A stretch of 25,786 nt of DNA, taken from contig JBGSQB010000108.1 in assembly GCA_041738285.1 (NCBI GenBank), positions 1 to 25,786 on the forward strand. The letters run 5' to 3'. Positions 6,516 to 13,543 of this stretch are shown here, one piece after another. Every line of letters begins with the position of its first letter. Position 1 is the stretch's first letter. The notes under the pieces are model-generated. The model ran no database searches and was not told where the DNA came from. It worked only from the letters and a program-made list of their open reading frames with translations. This DNA comes from SZUA-521 sp041738285 (lineage in GTDB: Bacteria > Pseudomonadota > Gammaproteobacteria > Pseudomonadales > Azotimanducaceae). Position numbers and translations under genes: made by a program.

Positions 6516-7664
6516 TTGACGAGTCAAGCGATCGAACAGGTGCAGCGTGACGTGGCTTCGGTTGCGGCGACCTTCGCCGCGCAGCGGGATGAGCGCGCCA
6601 CTCGCACAGGACTCGTGGCAGAGGACTTCGCGCATCTCGCGGACGCCGGCTTCCTGCGTGTGGGCGTTCCGCAGGCGCGCGGTGGGCTGTGGCGTGGCAT
6701 CCGCGCATCCGTGCGCGACTACGCATCGCTGATTCGCACGCTTGGGCGCGCGGACCCATCGGTTGCCCTAGTGGCGGCGATGCATCCGTCGGTGCTGTCG
6801 TTCTGGCTTGCAGCGTCCGACATCGATGATGTCGCGCTGAAGACACAGGCCGAATGTAATTTCGAGCGCGCGCTCGAAGGACATTGGTGGGGCACGATCA
6901 CTTCGGAACCGGGCAGTGGCGGTGACCCCATGCGCACGCGAGCCGAAGCCGAGCGCGCCGGAAATGACTGGTGCATCACCGGCGCGAAGCACTTCGCTTC
7001 AGGGTCGAGCATTGCATCCTTCATGATCACCACGGCGAGGGTATCCGGCGAACCGCGACCGGACCTGTACACGATCGACATGCGGCAGCGACCTTGGGAC
7101 GGCAGTGAGGGTCTTGCTCTGGCTCGACAATGGGACGGTCACGGCATGATGGCGACCGACTCGCATGCATTCAACCTGAAGAAGTGCCCGGCTGAACGCG
7201 CAGCCGGCAGGGACCTGTTCTCCACATCAGCACCGGTCGTAGGACAGTTGACGCCGCTGCTGTTCGCCGCGGTCATTCTCGGCATCCTCGACGTCGCCGT
7301 GGAACGGGCGCGCGCAGTAGTCGGTTCGCGGCTCGATTCGCTGCGTCCCTACGAGCAGGTGACCTGGAGTCAGACGAGCAATGGCATCTGGCTCGCGGAA
7401 CAAGCATACGAAGGGGCGATGCGTACCGTGGAGACAGGTACAGGTGGATTGCTCGCGGCCGCGCGCGCGAAGCTCACCATCGCAGAACTTGCCGAGTCGA
7501 GTCTGTCGTCGCTTGCGCGCGTGATGGGTGGGGCGAGCTTTGCCCGCAGTCAGCCGTTCGGACAGTGGGCGCAGGATGTTCGTGCCCTGGGTTTCCTGCG
7601 GCCGCCCTGGGGTTACGCGTACGATCAATTGATCGGGTTCGAATTCAGTAATCAGAGCGCTTGA
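6516..7664 (+). CDS. Acyl-CoA dehydrogenase-fold flavoprotein, possibly DszC/HsaA-like monooxygenase
   Basis: About 382 residues with the acyl-CoA dehydrogenase fold. The central flavin-binding strand region is TITSEPGSGGDPMRTRAEA, followed by WCITGAKHFASGSSIASFM. The C-terminus (AQDVRALGFLRPPWGYAYDQL) lacks the YEGT/GEG-type catalytic glutamate segment present in the second acyl-CoA dehydrogenase of this window, which points away from a straightforward acyl-CoA dehydrogenase and towards the group D flavin monooxygenases (DszC, HsaA) or an atypical dehydrogenase. Start choice: TTG at 6516 with CGGAGG at 6505-6510, 5 nt upstream, giving an N-terminus of MTSQAIEQVQ. An in-frame ATG at 6489 exists but has no comparable ribosome site. 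The 3' end overlaps bcp by 13 bp in convergent orientation. Confidence 0.82.
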   Translation: MTSQAIEQVQRDVASVAATFAAQRDERATRTGLVAEDFAHLADAGFLRVGVPQARGGLWRGIRASVRDYASLIRTLGRADPSVALVAAMHPSVLSFWLAASDIDDVALKTQAECNFERALEGHWWGTITSEPGSGGDPMRTRAEAERAGNDWCITGAKHFASGSSIASFMITTARVSGEPRPDLYTIDMRQRPWDGSEGLALARQWDGHGMMATDSHAFNLKKCPAERAAGRDLFSTSAPVVGQLTPLLFAAVILGILDVAVERARAVVGSRLDSLRPYEQVTWSQTSNGIWLAEQAYEGAMRTVETGTGGLLAAARAKLTIAELAESSLSSLARVMGGASFARSQPFGQWAQDVRALGFLRPPWGYAYDQLIGFEFSNQSA

Positions 7665-8119
7665 ATCGCCGCGAGGACGTGCATCGGGTGATCGGCCGCC
7701 TTGGCCACGCGCTTCCAGTGCTTCTTCACCTTACCATCGGCGCCGATCAGCACCGTCGAGCGGATGACACCAACGGTCTTCTTTCCATACATCATCTTCT
7801 CGCCGTACGCACCGTACTTGGTCATGACCGCACGATCGGGATCAGAGAGCAGGGTGAATGGCAGCTTGTACTTGCCGACGAATTTCTGATGTGAAGTCGC
7901 GTTGTCCGGACTGACCCCGAGCACCACGGTGCCTGTCTTCTGGATGTCCTTCCAGAGGTCGCGGAACCCGCAGGCTTCCTTGGTGCAGCCGGGTGTGTCG
8001 TCCTTCGGATAGAAATAGACGACGACGTTCTTGCCCTTCAAGTCCTTGAGCGCGACTCTGTTCTCGAATTGATCGGTCAGGGTGAATGCAGGCGGTGCTT
8101 TGCCTTCTTCGATGCTCAT
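7652..8119 (-). CDS. bcp: Thioredoxin-dependent thiol peroxidase, Bcp/PrxQ-type peroxiredoxin
   Basis: A 155-residue atypical 2-Cys peroxiredoxin that reduces hydrogen peroxide and organic or lipid hydroperoxides in the cytoplasm, using thioredoxin. The active site reads YFYPKDDTPGCTKEACGF: C45 is the peroxidatic cysteine and C50 the resolving one, the C-x4-C spacing that marks PrxQ/Bcp. The downstream FTLLSDPD and GVIRSTVLIGADGKV segments also match. Length is normal (E. coli Bcp has 156 residues). GAGGAG lies 5 nt before the ATG. It starts 33 bp after the degenerate SDR stop on the same strand, so it may be the last gene of that operon, though its own promoter could also fit. Confidence 0.95.
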   Translation of the reverse strand: MSIEEGKAPPAFTLTDQFENRVALKDLKGKNVVVYFYPKDDTPGCTKEACGFRDLWKDIQKTGTVVLGVSPDNATSHQKFVGKYKLPFTLLSDPDRAVMTKYGAYGEKMMYGKKTVGVIRSTVLIGADGKVKKHWKRVAKAADHPMHVLAAIQAL

Positions 8120-8152
8120 GGTGACTCCTCGTCGATCGAAAATCCGATTGTG

Positions 8153-8845
8153 TCACAGATGCTGCGTGAGGCCGCCGTCGAGCGGAAAGACCTGGCCCGT
8201 GACGAAGGCGGCGCCGTCCGCGCTGAGCCAGACCGCCATCGCACCGAGGTCATCGGCGGTGCCGGCATCCTTGATGATCGGGAAGCGCAGGGCGCGGGCG
8301 CCCTCGATGTCGTTGACGTCGATGCGGTCCGTCATCCAGTTCATCCAGCCGAGCGCGATACCATTCACCGTGATCTGACGCGGCGCGAGTTCCTGGGCCA
8401 TCGACCGGATCAGATTGTGCACGGCGCCGTGTGCGGCGCAGTAGCTAGCGGACTTCGGCAGGCCGCGTTCGCCGAGAACATGGGTGAGCACGACGATGCG
8501 GCCGCCGTGGTGTTGGTTCAGCATGGCTTTGGCGGCGATCTGGCACGCGCGCAACAGACTTGTGCAGTTGGCCATCATGGATTCGTCAAAGTCGTTTGCG
8601 GTGATCTCGAGCAGCGGCTGGGCGCGAAATAGATCGAACGCGGTCACGAGCACATCGACAGATGAATGAGCCCCAATCGCATCGGCTAACTTGGAGTTCA
8701 CTTCATCGGTGCGGCAGGTGACAGCGGTAACCATGGCGCCTGCCTCGCGATACGCATGCTGCAACGCATCGATTGCGGGTGTCACATTGCCGATGACGAT
8801 GGCATTGCGGCCGCCAAGGTCGAAGTGGTCGACATTCACGGTCAC
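8153..8845 (-). CDS. Degenerate short-chain dehydrogenase/reductase-like protein
   Basis: A 230-residue protein with the overall SDR layout (C-terminal end AVWLSADGAAFVTGQVFPLDGG is typical) but with its functional motifs eroded. The cofactor loop TGxxxGxG is replaced by IGNVTPAI (18-25), the NNAG motif by VTAF (67-70), the catalytic Ser position by T121/H122, and YxxxK by Y135-CAA-H139. It may therefore be catalytically inactive, regulatory, or a subunit of the intact SDR immediately upstream; this is inference. The GTG at 8845 overlaps the TGA of the upstream SDR (GTGA, 4 bp), which implies translational coupling. An alternative GTG is at 8839. No good Shine-Dalgarno sequence is visible for either. 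Confidence 0.8.
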   Translation of the reverse strand: MTVNVDHFDLGGRNAIVIGNVTPAIDALQHAYREAGAMVTAVTCRTDEVNSKLADAIGAHSSVDVLVTAFDLFRAQPLLEITANDFDESMMANCTSLLRACQIAAKAMLNQHHGGRIVVLTHVLGERGLPKSASYCAAHGAVHNLIRSMAQELAPRQITVNGIALGWMNWMTDRIDVNDIEGARALRFPIIKDAGTADDLGAMAVWLSADGAAFVTGQVFPLDGGLTQHL

Positions 8846-9669
8846 AGGCGCGGGTCCCGAATGGTCGACGGTGCAAAGTCGACGGGGCCCAATCCGCCCG
8901 CGAGGCCGCCACCGTCGATGATGAAGCTGTGGCCGGATACGTACCGCGAGGCATCCGATGCGAGGTATACCGCGAGCGGGCCGAGCTCCCACCACTCACC
9001 GAGCCGTCTAACCGGAATCCGGGCGCCCCGTTGCGCCACGATTTCGGCGGCGCGCTCGTCGGCGGGTGCACTCTGTTGTACGAACCCAGGCACGATGACG
9101 TTCACCCGGATGTTCTCTGGCGCGAGCATGGTGGCGGCTGACTTGGTGAGCGAGATGACGCCGCCCTTGGCGGTCGGGTAGGCGAACGATTTGTTGCCGC
9201 GCAGCGCCGTGCCCGATGCGACATTGATGATGCTGCCACCATGTTTCTGCTTCACCATCTGCCGCGATGCGGCGCGACAGCAGTAGAAATTGCTCTTCAG
9301 GTTGGTAGCAAGCACGGCATCGAACGCCTGATCCGGGTATTCCCAGAACTTCCAGTTGCCGTGGCCGACCGCGCCACCACCAGCGTTGGCGACCATGATG
9401 TCTAGGCGGTCAAACGTGTCGATCGTTCGGCGAACGAGCTGATCGATTTGCACCGAGTCGGTGACGTCGCATCGAACTGCCAATGCCTTGCCACCTGCAT
9501 CCAGGATCTGGGCCGCAGTCTCATCGATCTGTGCCTGAGTGCGGGCGGCGCATACGATGCGTGCACCGGCCTGCGCCAACGCCTTCGCCATGGCGCGACC
9601 GAGACCCCGTCCCGCGCCCGTGACGATCGCAGTACGACCGTCGAGGCGCAGCCGAGCGAGATTGCTCAA
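8842..9669 (-). CDS. Short-chain dehydrogenase/reductase, classical type
   Basis: A 275-residue classical SDR: NAD(P) loop TGAGRGLG at 17-24, NAG at 95-97, catalytic Ser152 (NVASG), and Tyr164-x3-Lys168 (YPTAK). The C-terminal GHSFIIDGGG matches the FabG/3-oxoacyl-reductase-like branch. It presumably oxidises a hydroxyl or reduces a ketone on a catabolic intermediate. The start is TTG at 9669, whose TGA-overlapping context (TTGA, 4 bp) couples it to the aldo/keto reductase gene upstream; no in-frame ATG occurs before the cofactor motif. The degenerate SDR follows with another 4-bp overlap. Confidence 0.92.
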   Translation of the reverse strand: MSNLARLRLDGRTAIVTGAGRGLGRAMAKALAQAGARIVCAARTQAQIDETAAQILDAGGKALAVRCDVTDSVQIDQLVRRTIDTFDRLDIMVANAGGGAVGHGNWKFWEYPDQAFDAVLATNLKSNFYCCRAASRQMVKQKHGGSIINVASGTALRGNKSFAYPTAKGGVISLTKSAATMLAPENIRVNVIVPGFVQQSAPADERAAEIVAQRGARIPVRRLGEWWELGPLAVYLASDASRYVSGHSFIIDGGGLAGGLGPVDFAPSTIRDPRL

Positions 9670-10673
9670 CGGTAACCCTCGATCACGGGACGCCGCGGCA
9701 GATCGAACCAGAGCGCGTCGCAGTACCGGGCGAGATCATCGTCCCACTGGACGTCGAACGCGGCGAGATTCGCGTCGAGTTGATCCGCGCGACTGGCACC
9801 GATCAGCGCGCTCGAGATGCCGGGCTGTCGCAGCACCCAGCTGACCGCAACGCTCACCATGTCGAGTTCGCGGCGCTTGATCTCGGCTGACAGCCGTTCG
9901 ACGGCCGCGAACTGCGCGTCCTGCCAGTAGCGCTCCTGATAGCGTGTGGCGGCGCTACCGAGCGTGAATCGTGTGTTGTCGCGCGGCGCTTCACCCTTGC
10001 GATACTTGCCGGAAAGAAACCCCCCGGCCAACGGGTTGTACACGAGCACGCCAAGGCCCTCTGCCTGGGCGAGTGGCAGCAGTTCCGTTTCGATTTCCCG
10101 ATACAGCAGGTTGTAGCGCGGCTGCACCGACGCGTAGCGCGTCAGCCCCAGTCGATCGGCCGCGGCAAGTGCTTGTCCGAGTCGCCAGGCAGGGTAGTTG
10201 GAACATCCGACATACCGCACTTTGCCCGTTCGAATGAGATCTTCGAAGGCGCGCATCGACTCATCGATCGGTACCTTGGTATCAAACGCGTGGGACTGGT
10301 AAAGGTCGACGTAGTCGGTGCCAAGGCGTGCAAGGCTCGCATCGATCGATTCGAGGATATGCTGGCGCGATAGACCGTAGGCGTTCGGTCCGCGCCGCGT
10401 AGCCGCCCAGCATTTGGTGGCCAGAATGATGCGATCGCGATTGCCGCGTGCCTTCATCCACCGGCCGATGATGCGCTCGGTGTCGCCGACCGTTTGCAGG
10501 CTGCCGCCCAACGGATACGCATCCGCCGTGTCGAGAAACGTAAGGCCCCGTTCGAATGCGGCATCGAGAATGGCCATGCTGGCTGCTTCGTCGCACTGCC
10601 CACCAAAGGTCATCGTGCCGAGGCACAGCGCGGGTACTTCGAGGCCGTTTCGGCCCAGACGTCGATTTTCCAC
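9666..10673 (-). CDS. Aldo/keto reductase
   Basis: A 335-residue AKR barrel enzyme that reduces aldehydes or ketones with NAD(P)H. The catalytic tetrad is visible: D48 and Y53 in FLDTADAYPLGG, K87 in ILATKCW, and H128 in DLYQSHAFD. The NADP-binding loop near the C-terminus reads ALIGASRADQLDANL. It resembles the AKR family that includes YajO and Tas-like proteins. Three GTG codons lie at 10682, 10679 and 10673; I prefer 10673 because GGGGGTGG sits 5 nt upstream and the N-terminus MENRRLGRNGLEV aligns with the family. It heads the AKR-SDR-SDR operon and is divergent from the amidohydrolase operon. Confidence 0.9.
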   Translation of the reverse strand: MENRRLGRNGLEVPALCLGTMTFGGQCDEAASMAILDAAFERGLTFLDTADAYPLGGSLQTVGDTERIIGRWMKARGNRDRIILATKCWAATRRGPNAYGLSRQHILESIDASLARLGTDYVDLYQSHAFDTKVPIDESMRAFEDLIRTGKVRYVGCSNYPAWRLGQALAAADRLGLTRYASVQPRYNLLYREIETELLPLAQAEGLGVLVYNPLAGGFLSGKYRKGEAPRDNTRFTLGSAATRYQERYWQDAQFAAVERLSAEIKRRELDMVSVAVSWVLRQPGISSALIGASRADQLDANLAAFDVQWDDDLARYCDALWFDLPRRPVIEGYR

Positions 10674-10745
10674 GGTCACCACCCCCGCTCGGAGGATGGC
10701 CGGATTCACGATTCTGTGCAAGGCACCGACGAGCACGGTACGGGG

Positions 10746-10774
10746 TTGACGCAATCCGGGGCGCCTTCGATAGT
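10746..10774 (+). promoter_or_regulatory. Sigma70-like promoter of the amidohydrolase operon
   Basis: TTGACG (10746-10751) is followed by exactly 17 bp and then GATAGT (10769-10774), matching the -35 consensus at 5 of 6 positions and the -10 at 4 of 6. Transcription would start near 10781, giving a leader of about 15 nt that contains the CGGAG ribosome site at 10786-10790. Confidence 0.5.
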
Positions 10775-10796
10775 GCGCATGAGAACGGAGACTGGC

Positions 10797-11912
10797 ATGA
10801 ACTATCCGATCATTTCGGCGGACTCGCACATTACCGAGCATCCGGACACGTACGTTGCGCACATTGATGCGCGCTGGCGCGACAAGGCGCCACGATTGGT
10901 GCGAACCGCGGAGCACGGCGACATGTTCGTCGTTGATGGCATGGAACGGCCCGTGCACCTCGGCCTCATCGCCGCGGCCGGCAAAGCAGCCGAAGAAATT
11001 ACGACCGAAGGCGTGAAATTCGAAGACCTGCATCGCGGCGGATGGGATCCCGATGCGCGACTGATCGATCAGGATCGTGACGGCGTTGCCGCCGAGATCA
11101 TCTATCCGACGGTCGGTATGGTGCTGTGCAACCATCCGGACTTCGATTACAAGAAGGCCTGCTTCGATGCCTACAATCGGTGGATCGCCGGCTACTGTGC
11201 GACGCACCCGCAACGCCTGCTCGGCTGCGGCCAAAGCGCAGGTCGTTCACCGACGGAGATGGTTGCCGATCTGCACGCGATCAAGGCGCTTGGCTTGCGT
11301 GGCGTGATGATGCCTGGCAATCCGGCCGAAGCCGATTACGACGATCCGATTTACGACCCCGTATGGGAGGCAGCGGTCGAGCTGGACCTGCCGCTGTCGT
11401 TCCACATTCTGACCACGCGCGATGGCGGTTTCCGCTCCCGTGGCCCACGTATCAACGGCTTTCTCGCCATCATTCGCGGCAATCAGGACATCATCGGCAC
11501 GCTCATCTTCGGCGGCGTGTTCGACCGCCACCCGCAGCTCAAGATCGTGTGTGTCGAAGCAGACGCTGGCTGGGTGCCGCACTACATGTACCGGATGGAT
11601 CACGCCTACTCGCGGCATCGCAACTGGCTCGCACCCGGTGTGAAGCTCGCACGATCACCGAGCGAGTACTTCAGCGAACACATCTACACCACGTTTCAGG
11701 ACGATTGGGTGGCGTTTCGCAGCGCAGATCAGATGAACTGGCGCCGGCTCATGTGGGCCAATGACTTCCCGCACTCGGATTCCACCTGGCCTTGGTCGCA
11801 GCAGATGCTCGCGCAGCAGGCGGCGAGTCTGTCGAGCGAGCAGCGCCGGGCGATTCTGTGTGACAACGTGGCCGATCTGTATCGGATCGATGTGAAGCAG
11901 TTGGAGGCGTGA
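10797..11912 (+). CDS. Amidohydrolase family 2 protein (metal-dependent hydrolase or decarboxylase)
   Basis: A 371-residue TIM-barrel amidohydrolase of the Amidohydro_2 type. The N-terminal metal motif is SADSH (D9, H11). Other visible features are FHILTT near the middle (barrel His), VFDRHPQLKIVCVEADAGWVPHY and ANDFPHSDSTWPWS, which supplies the late metal Asp. The family contains decarboxylases (ACMSD, gamma-resorcylate, 5-carboxyvanillate) and ring or amide hydrolases; members of this exact length and pattern are common in aromatic and terpenoid catabolic clusters. Start: ATG at 10797 with CGGAG 6 nt upstream; an in-frame ATG at 10779 is less well placed. The TGA overlaps the next ATG by one base. 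Confidence 0.9.
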   Translation: MNYPIISADSHITEHPDTYVAHIDARWRDKAPRLVRTAEHGDMFVVDGMERPVHLGLIAAAGKAAEEITTEGVKFEDLHRGGWDPDARLIDQDRDGVAAEIIYPTVGMVLCNHPDFDYKKACFDAYNRWIAGYCATHPQRLLGCGQSAGRSPTEMVADLHAIKALGLRGVMMPGNPAEADYDDPIYDPVWEAAVELDLPLSFHILTTRDGGFRSRGPRINGFLAIIRGNQDIIGTLIFGGVFDRHPQLKIVCVEADAGWVPHYMYRMDHAYSRHRNWLAPGVKLARSPSEYFSEHIYTTFQDDWVAFRSADQMNWRRLMWANDFPHSDSTWPWSQQMLAQQAASLSSEQRRAILCDNVADLYRIDVKQLEA

Positions 11913-13543
11913 TGACTCGGACCGGCGCGGATGTGGTTGCCGAGGGGTTGGTGAAACTCGGCGTTCGACACGCATTCTGTATCGTCAGCATTCACAACAT
12001 GCCGATTCTGGATGCGATCCGCCGGCTGGGCAGAACGAAGCTGATCGATGTGCGTCACGAGCAGGCGGGCGCGCATGCGGCGGATGGTTACGCAAGGGCG
12101 ACGGGTGAGCTCGGTGTCATGATCGCGAGCACCGGACCAGGCACGACCAACACGGTGACAGGTCTGTACGAAGCGGCGTATGCATCGTCTCCGGTGCTCG
12201 TGATTACAGGTCAGGCGGAGACGGGCTTCTATGGCCGCGGCCTCGGCTATGTGCACGAGGCCGAACAGCAGGTCGCGATGCTGCGCACGGTCACGCGGTC
12301 GGTCGAAAGCCCGCGACGGGCGGAAGATGTGGGTCCTGCACTCGCGCGCCTGGTCAAGACCATGCGCAGTGGCCGACCGCAACCCGGCGCCATCGAGATT
12401 CCCATTGACGTACAGTATGCGGACGCAGGTGCAGATGAGTTCGTTGCGTTGGCGCCGACCGCTTCGGTGCCCGACGCCACCGCAATCGGTGGCGCGCGCG
12501 AAGCGATCTCGACGGCTGATCGGCGCGTGATCATCGCCGGCGGGGGTGTCATCGCTGCCGGCGCCGGGGATGCCGTGCGCAAGCTCGCCGAACTGCTCGA
12601 CGCGCCGGTGATCACCACGGTCAATGGCCGCGGCTGCATCGCCGAGGATCATCCGCTGTGCATCGGTAATCTCTATCAGAGTCGCGGCATCGCCAGCGCG
12701 ATTCGTGATGCCGACCTGACGCTCGCAATCGGTACGCGATTTCAGGCCGGTGTCGACGGCGGCAATCACGCATTGGTGCCACCGGGTCGCCTCGTGCATA
12801 TCGACATCGATCCCGCCGTGATTGGACGCGCGCACCGCGCAGATGTGGCCGTTGTGGGCGATGCGCTTGCCGCGCTCAATGCGTTGATCGATGGCCTCAG
12901 TGCGCAGCCCAACGACGGTCAGTTCAACGCCGCGGTGTTCGAAACCCGCGATGGTGTGCGCGGCGCACTGATCAACCGGCTGGGTGAAGACTATGCGGCA
13001 ATTCTTGGATCGCTGACGGGTGCGCTCGGACCCGACGTCAACGTGGTGCGCGACACCACCGTGCCGGCCTACAACTTCGGCAACCAGCTATTGCCGATTC
13101 GGCGGCCACGCACATCGATGAGCCCCACCTCGGGCGCGATCGGACCCGGGTTGCCAATGGCAATTGGCGCGGCAGTGGGCAGTGGCCGGCGCACCCTGGT
13201 CATCCACGGCGATGGCGGCTTTCTGTTTCACGCAACAGAGCTTGCAACGGCCGCGCAGTATCGCGTGCCATTGGTCGTATGCGTATTCAACGATGGCGGC
13301 TACGGCGTGCTCCGCGGCCTGCAGCACAACCGCTTCGATGGCCGCATCCATGAGACCGATCTTGGTGTGGTCGATTTTGTGGAGTTGGCGCATGCCCTCG
13401 GCGTGCCGGGTGCGCATGCGCGCAGCGCGGGTGAATTCGAATCTAGCCTGGCGACGGCATTGGCTGCAGATGGCCCGTACCTGATCGACATCGACATGCT
13501 GGGCCTGGTGCCGATGAAAGGGTCGATGCTGCCGAGGGCCTGA
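11912..13543 (+). CDS. Thiamine-diphosphate-dependent enzyme (acetolactate synthase/benzoylformate decarboxylase-like)
   Basis: A 543-residue ThDP enzyme with the three-domain order of the POX/ALS family: Pyr domain (about 1-165) with catalytic Glu50 in DVRHEQAGAHAADGYARATG, central domain (about 185-320), and PP domain with the metal/ThDP motif GDG (433-435) through N460 (GDG-x24-ND, then GGYG). Such enzymes decarboxylate 2-oxo acids or ligate aldehydes. The usual FGVPG of acetolactate synthases at the N-terminus is replaced by FCIVSIHNM, so the substrate pocket is probably different and true acetolactate synthesis unlikely. ATG at 11912 overlaps the previous stop by 1 bp (TGATG) and has GGAGG at 11903-11907. 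It shares a 1-bp overlap with the TonB receptor downstream. Confidence 0.9.
   Translation: MTRTGADVVAEGLVKLGVRHAFCIVSIHNMPILDAIRRLGRTKLIDVRHEQAGAHAADGYARATGELGVMIASTGPGTTNTVTGLYEAAYASSPVLVITGQAETGFYGRGLGYVHEAEQQVAMLRTVTRSVESPRRAEDVGPALARLVKTMRSGRPQPGAIEIPIDVQYADAGADEFVALAPTASVPDATAIGGAREAISTADRRVIIAGGGVIAAGAGDAVRKLAELLDAPVITTVNGRGCIAEDHPLCIGNLYQSRGIASAIRDADLTLAIGTRFQAGVDGGNHALVPPGRLVHIDIDPAVIGRAHRADVAVVGDALAALNALIDGLSAQPNDGQFNAAVFETRDGVRGALINRLGEDYAAILGSLTGALGPDVNVVRDTTVPAYNFGNQLLPIRRPRTSMSPTSGAIGPGLPMAIGAAVGSGRRTLVIHGDGGFLFHATELATAAQYRVPLVVCVFNDGGYGVLRGLQHNRFDGRIHETDLGVVDFVELAHALGVPGAHARSAGEFESSLATALAADGPYLIDIDMLGLVPMKGSMLPRA

Noticed and set aside
10674..11234. In-frame upstream extension of the aldo/keto reductase
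   Set aside because: The extension would be antisense to the start of the amidohydrolase gene and lacks any ribosome site; the GTG at 10673 fits the family N-terminus.
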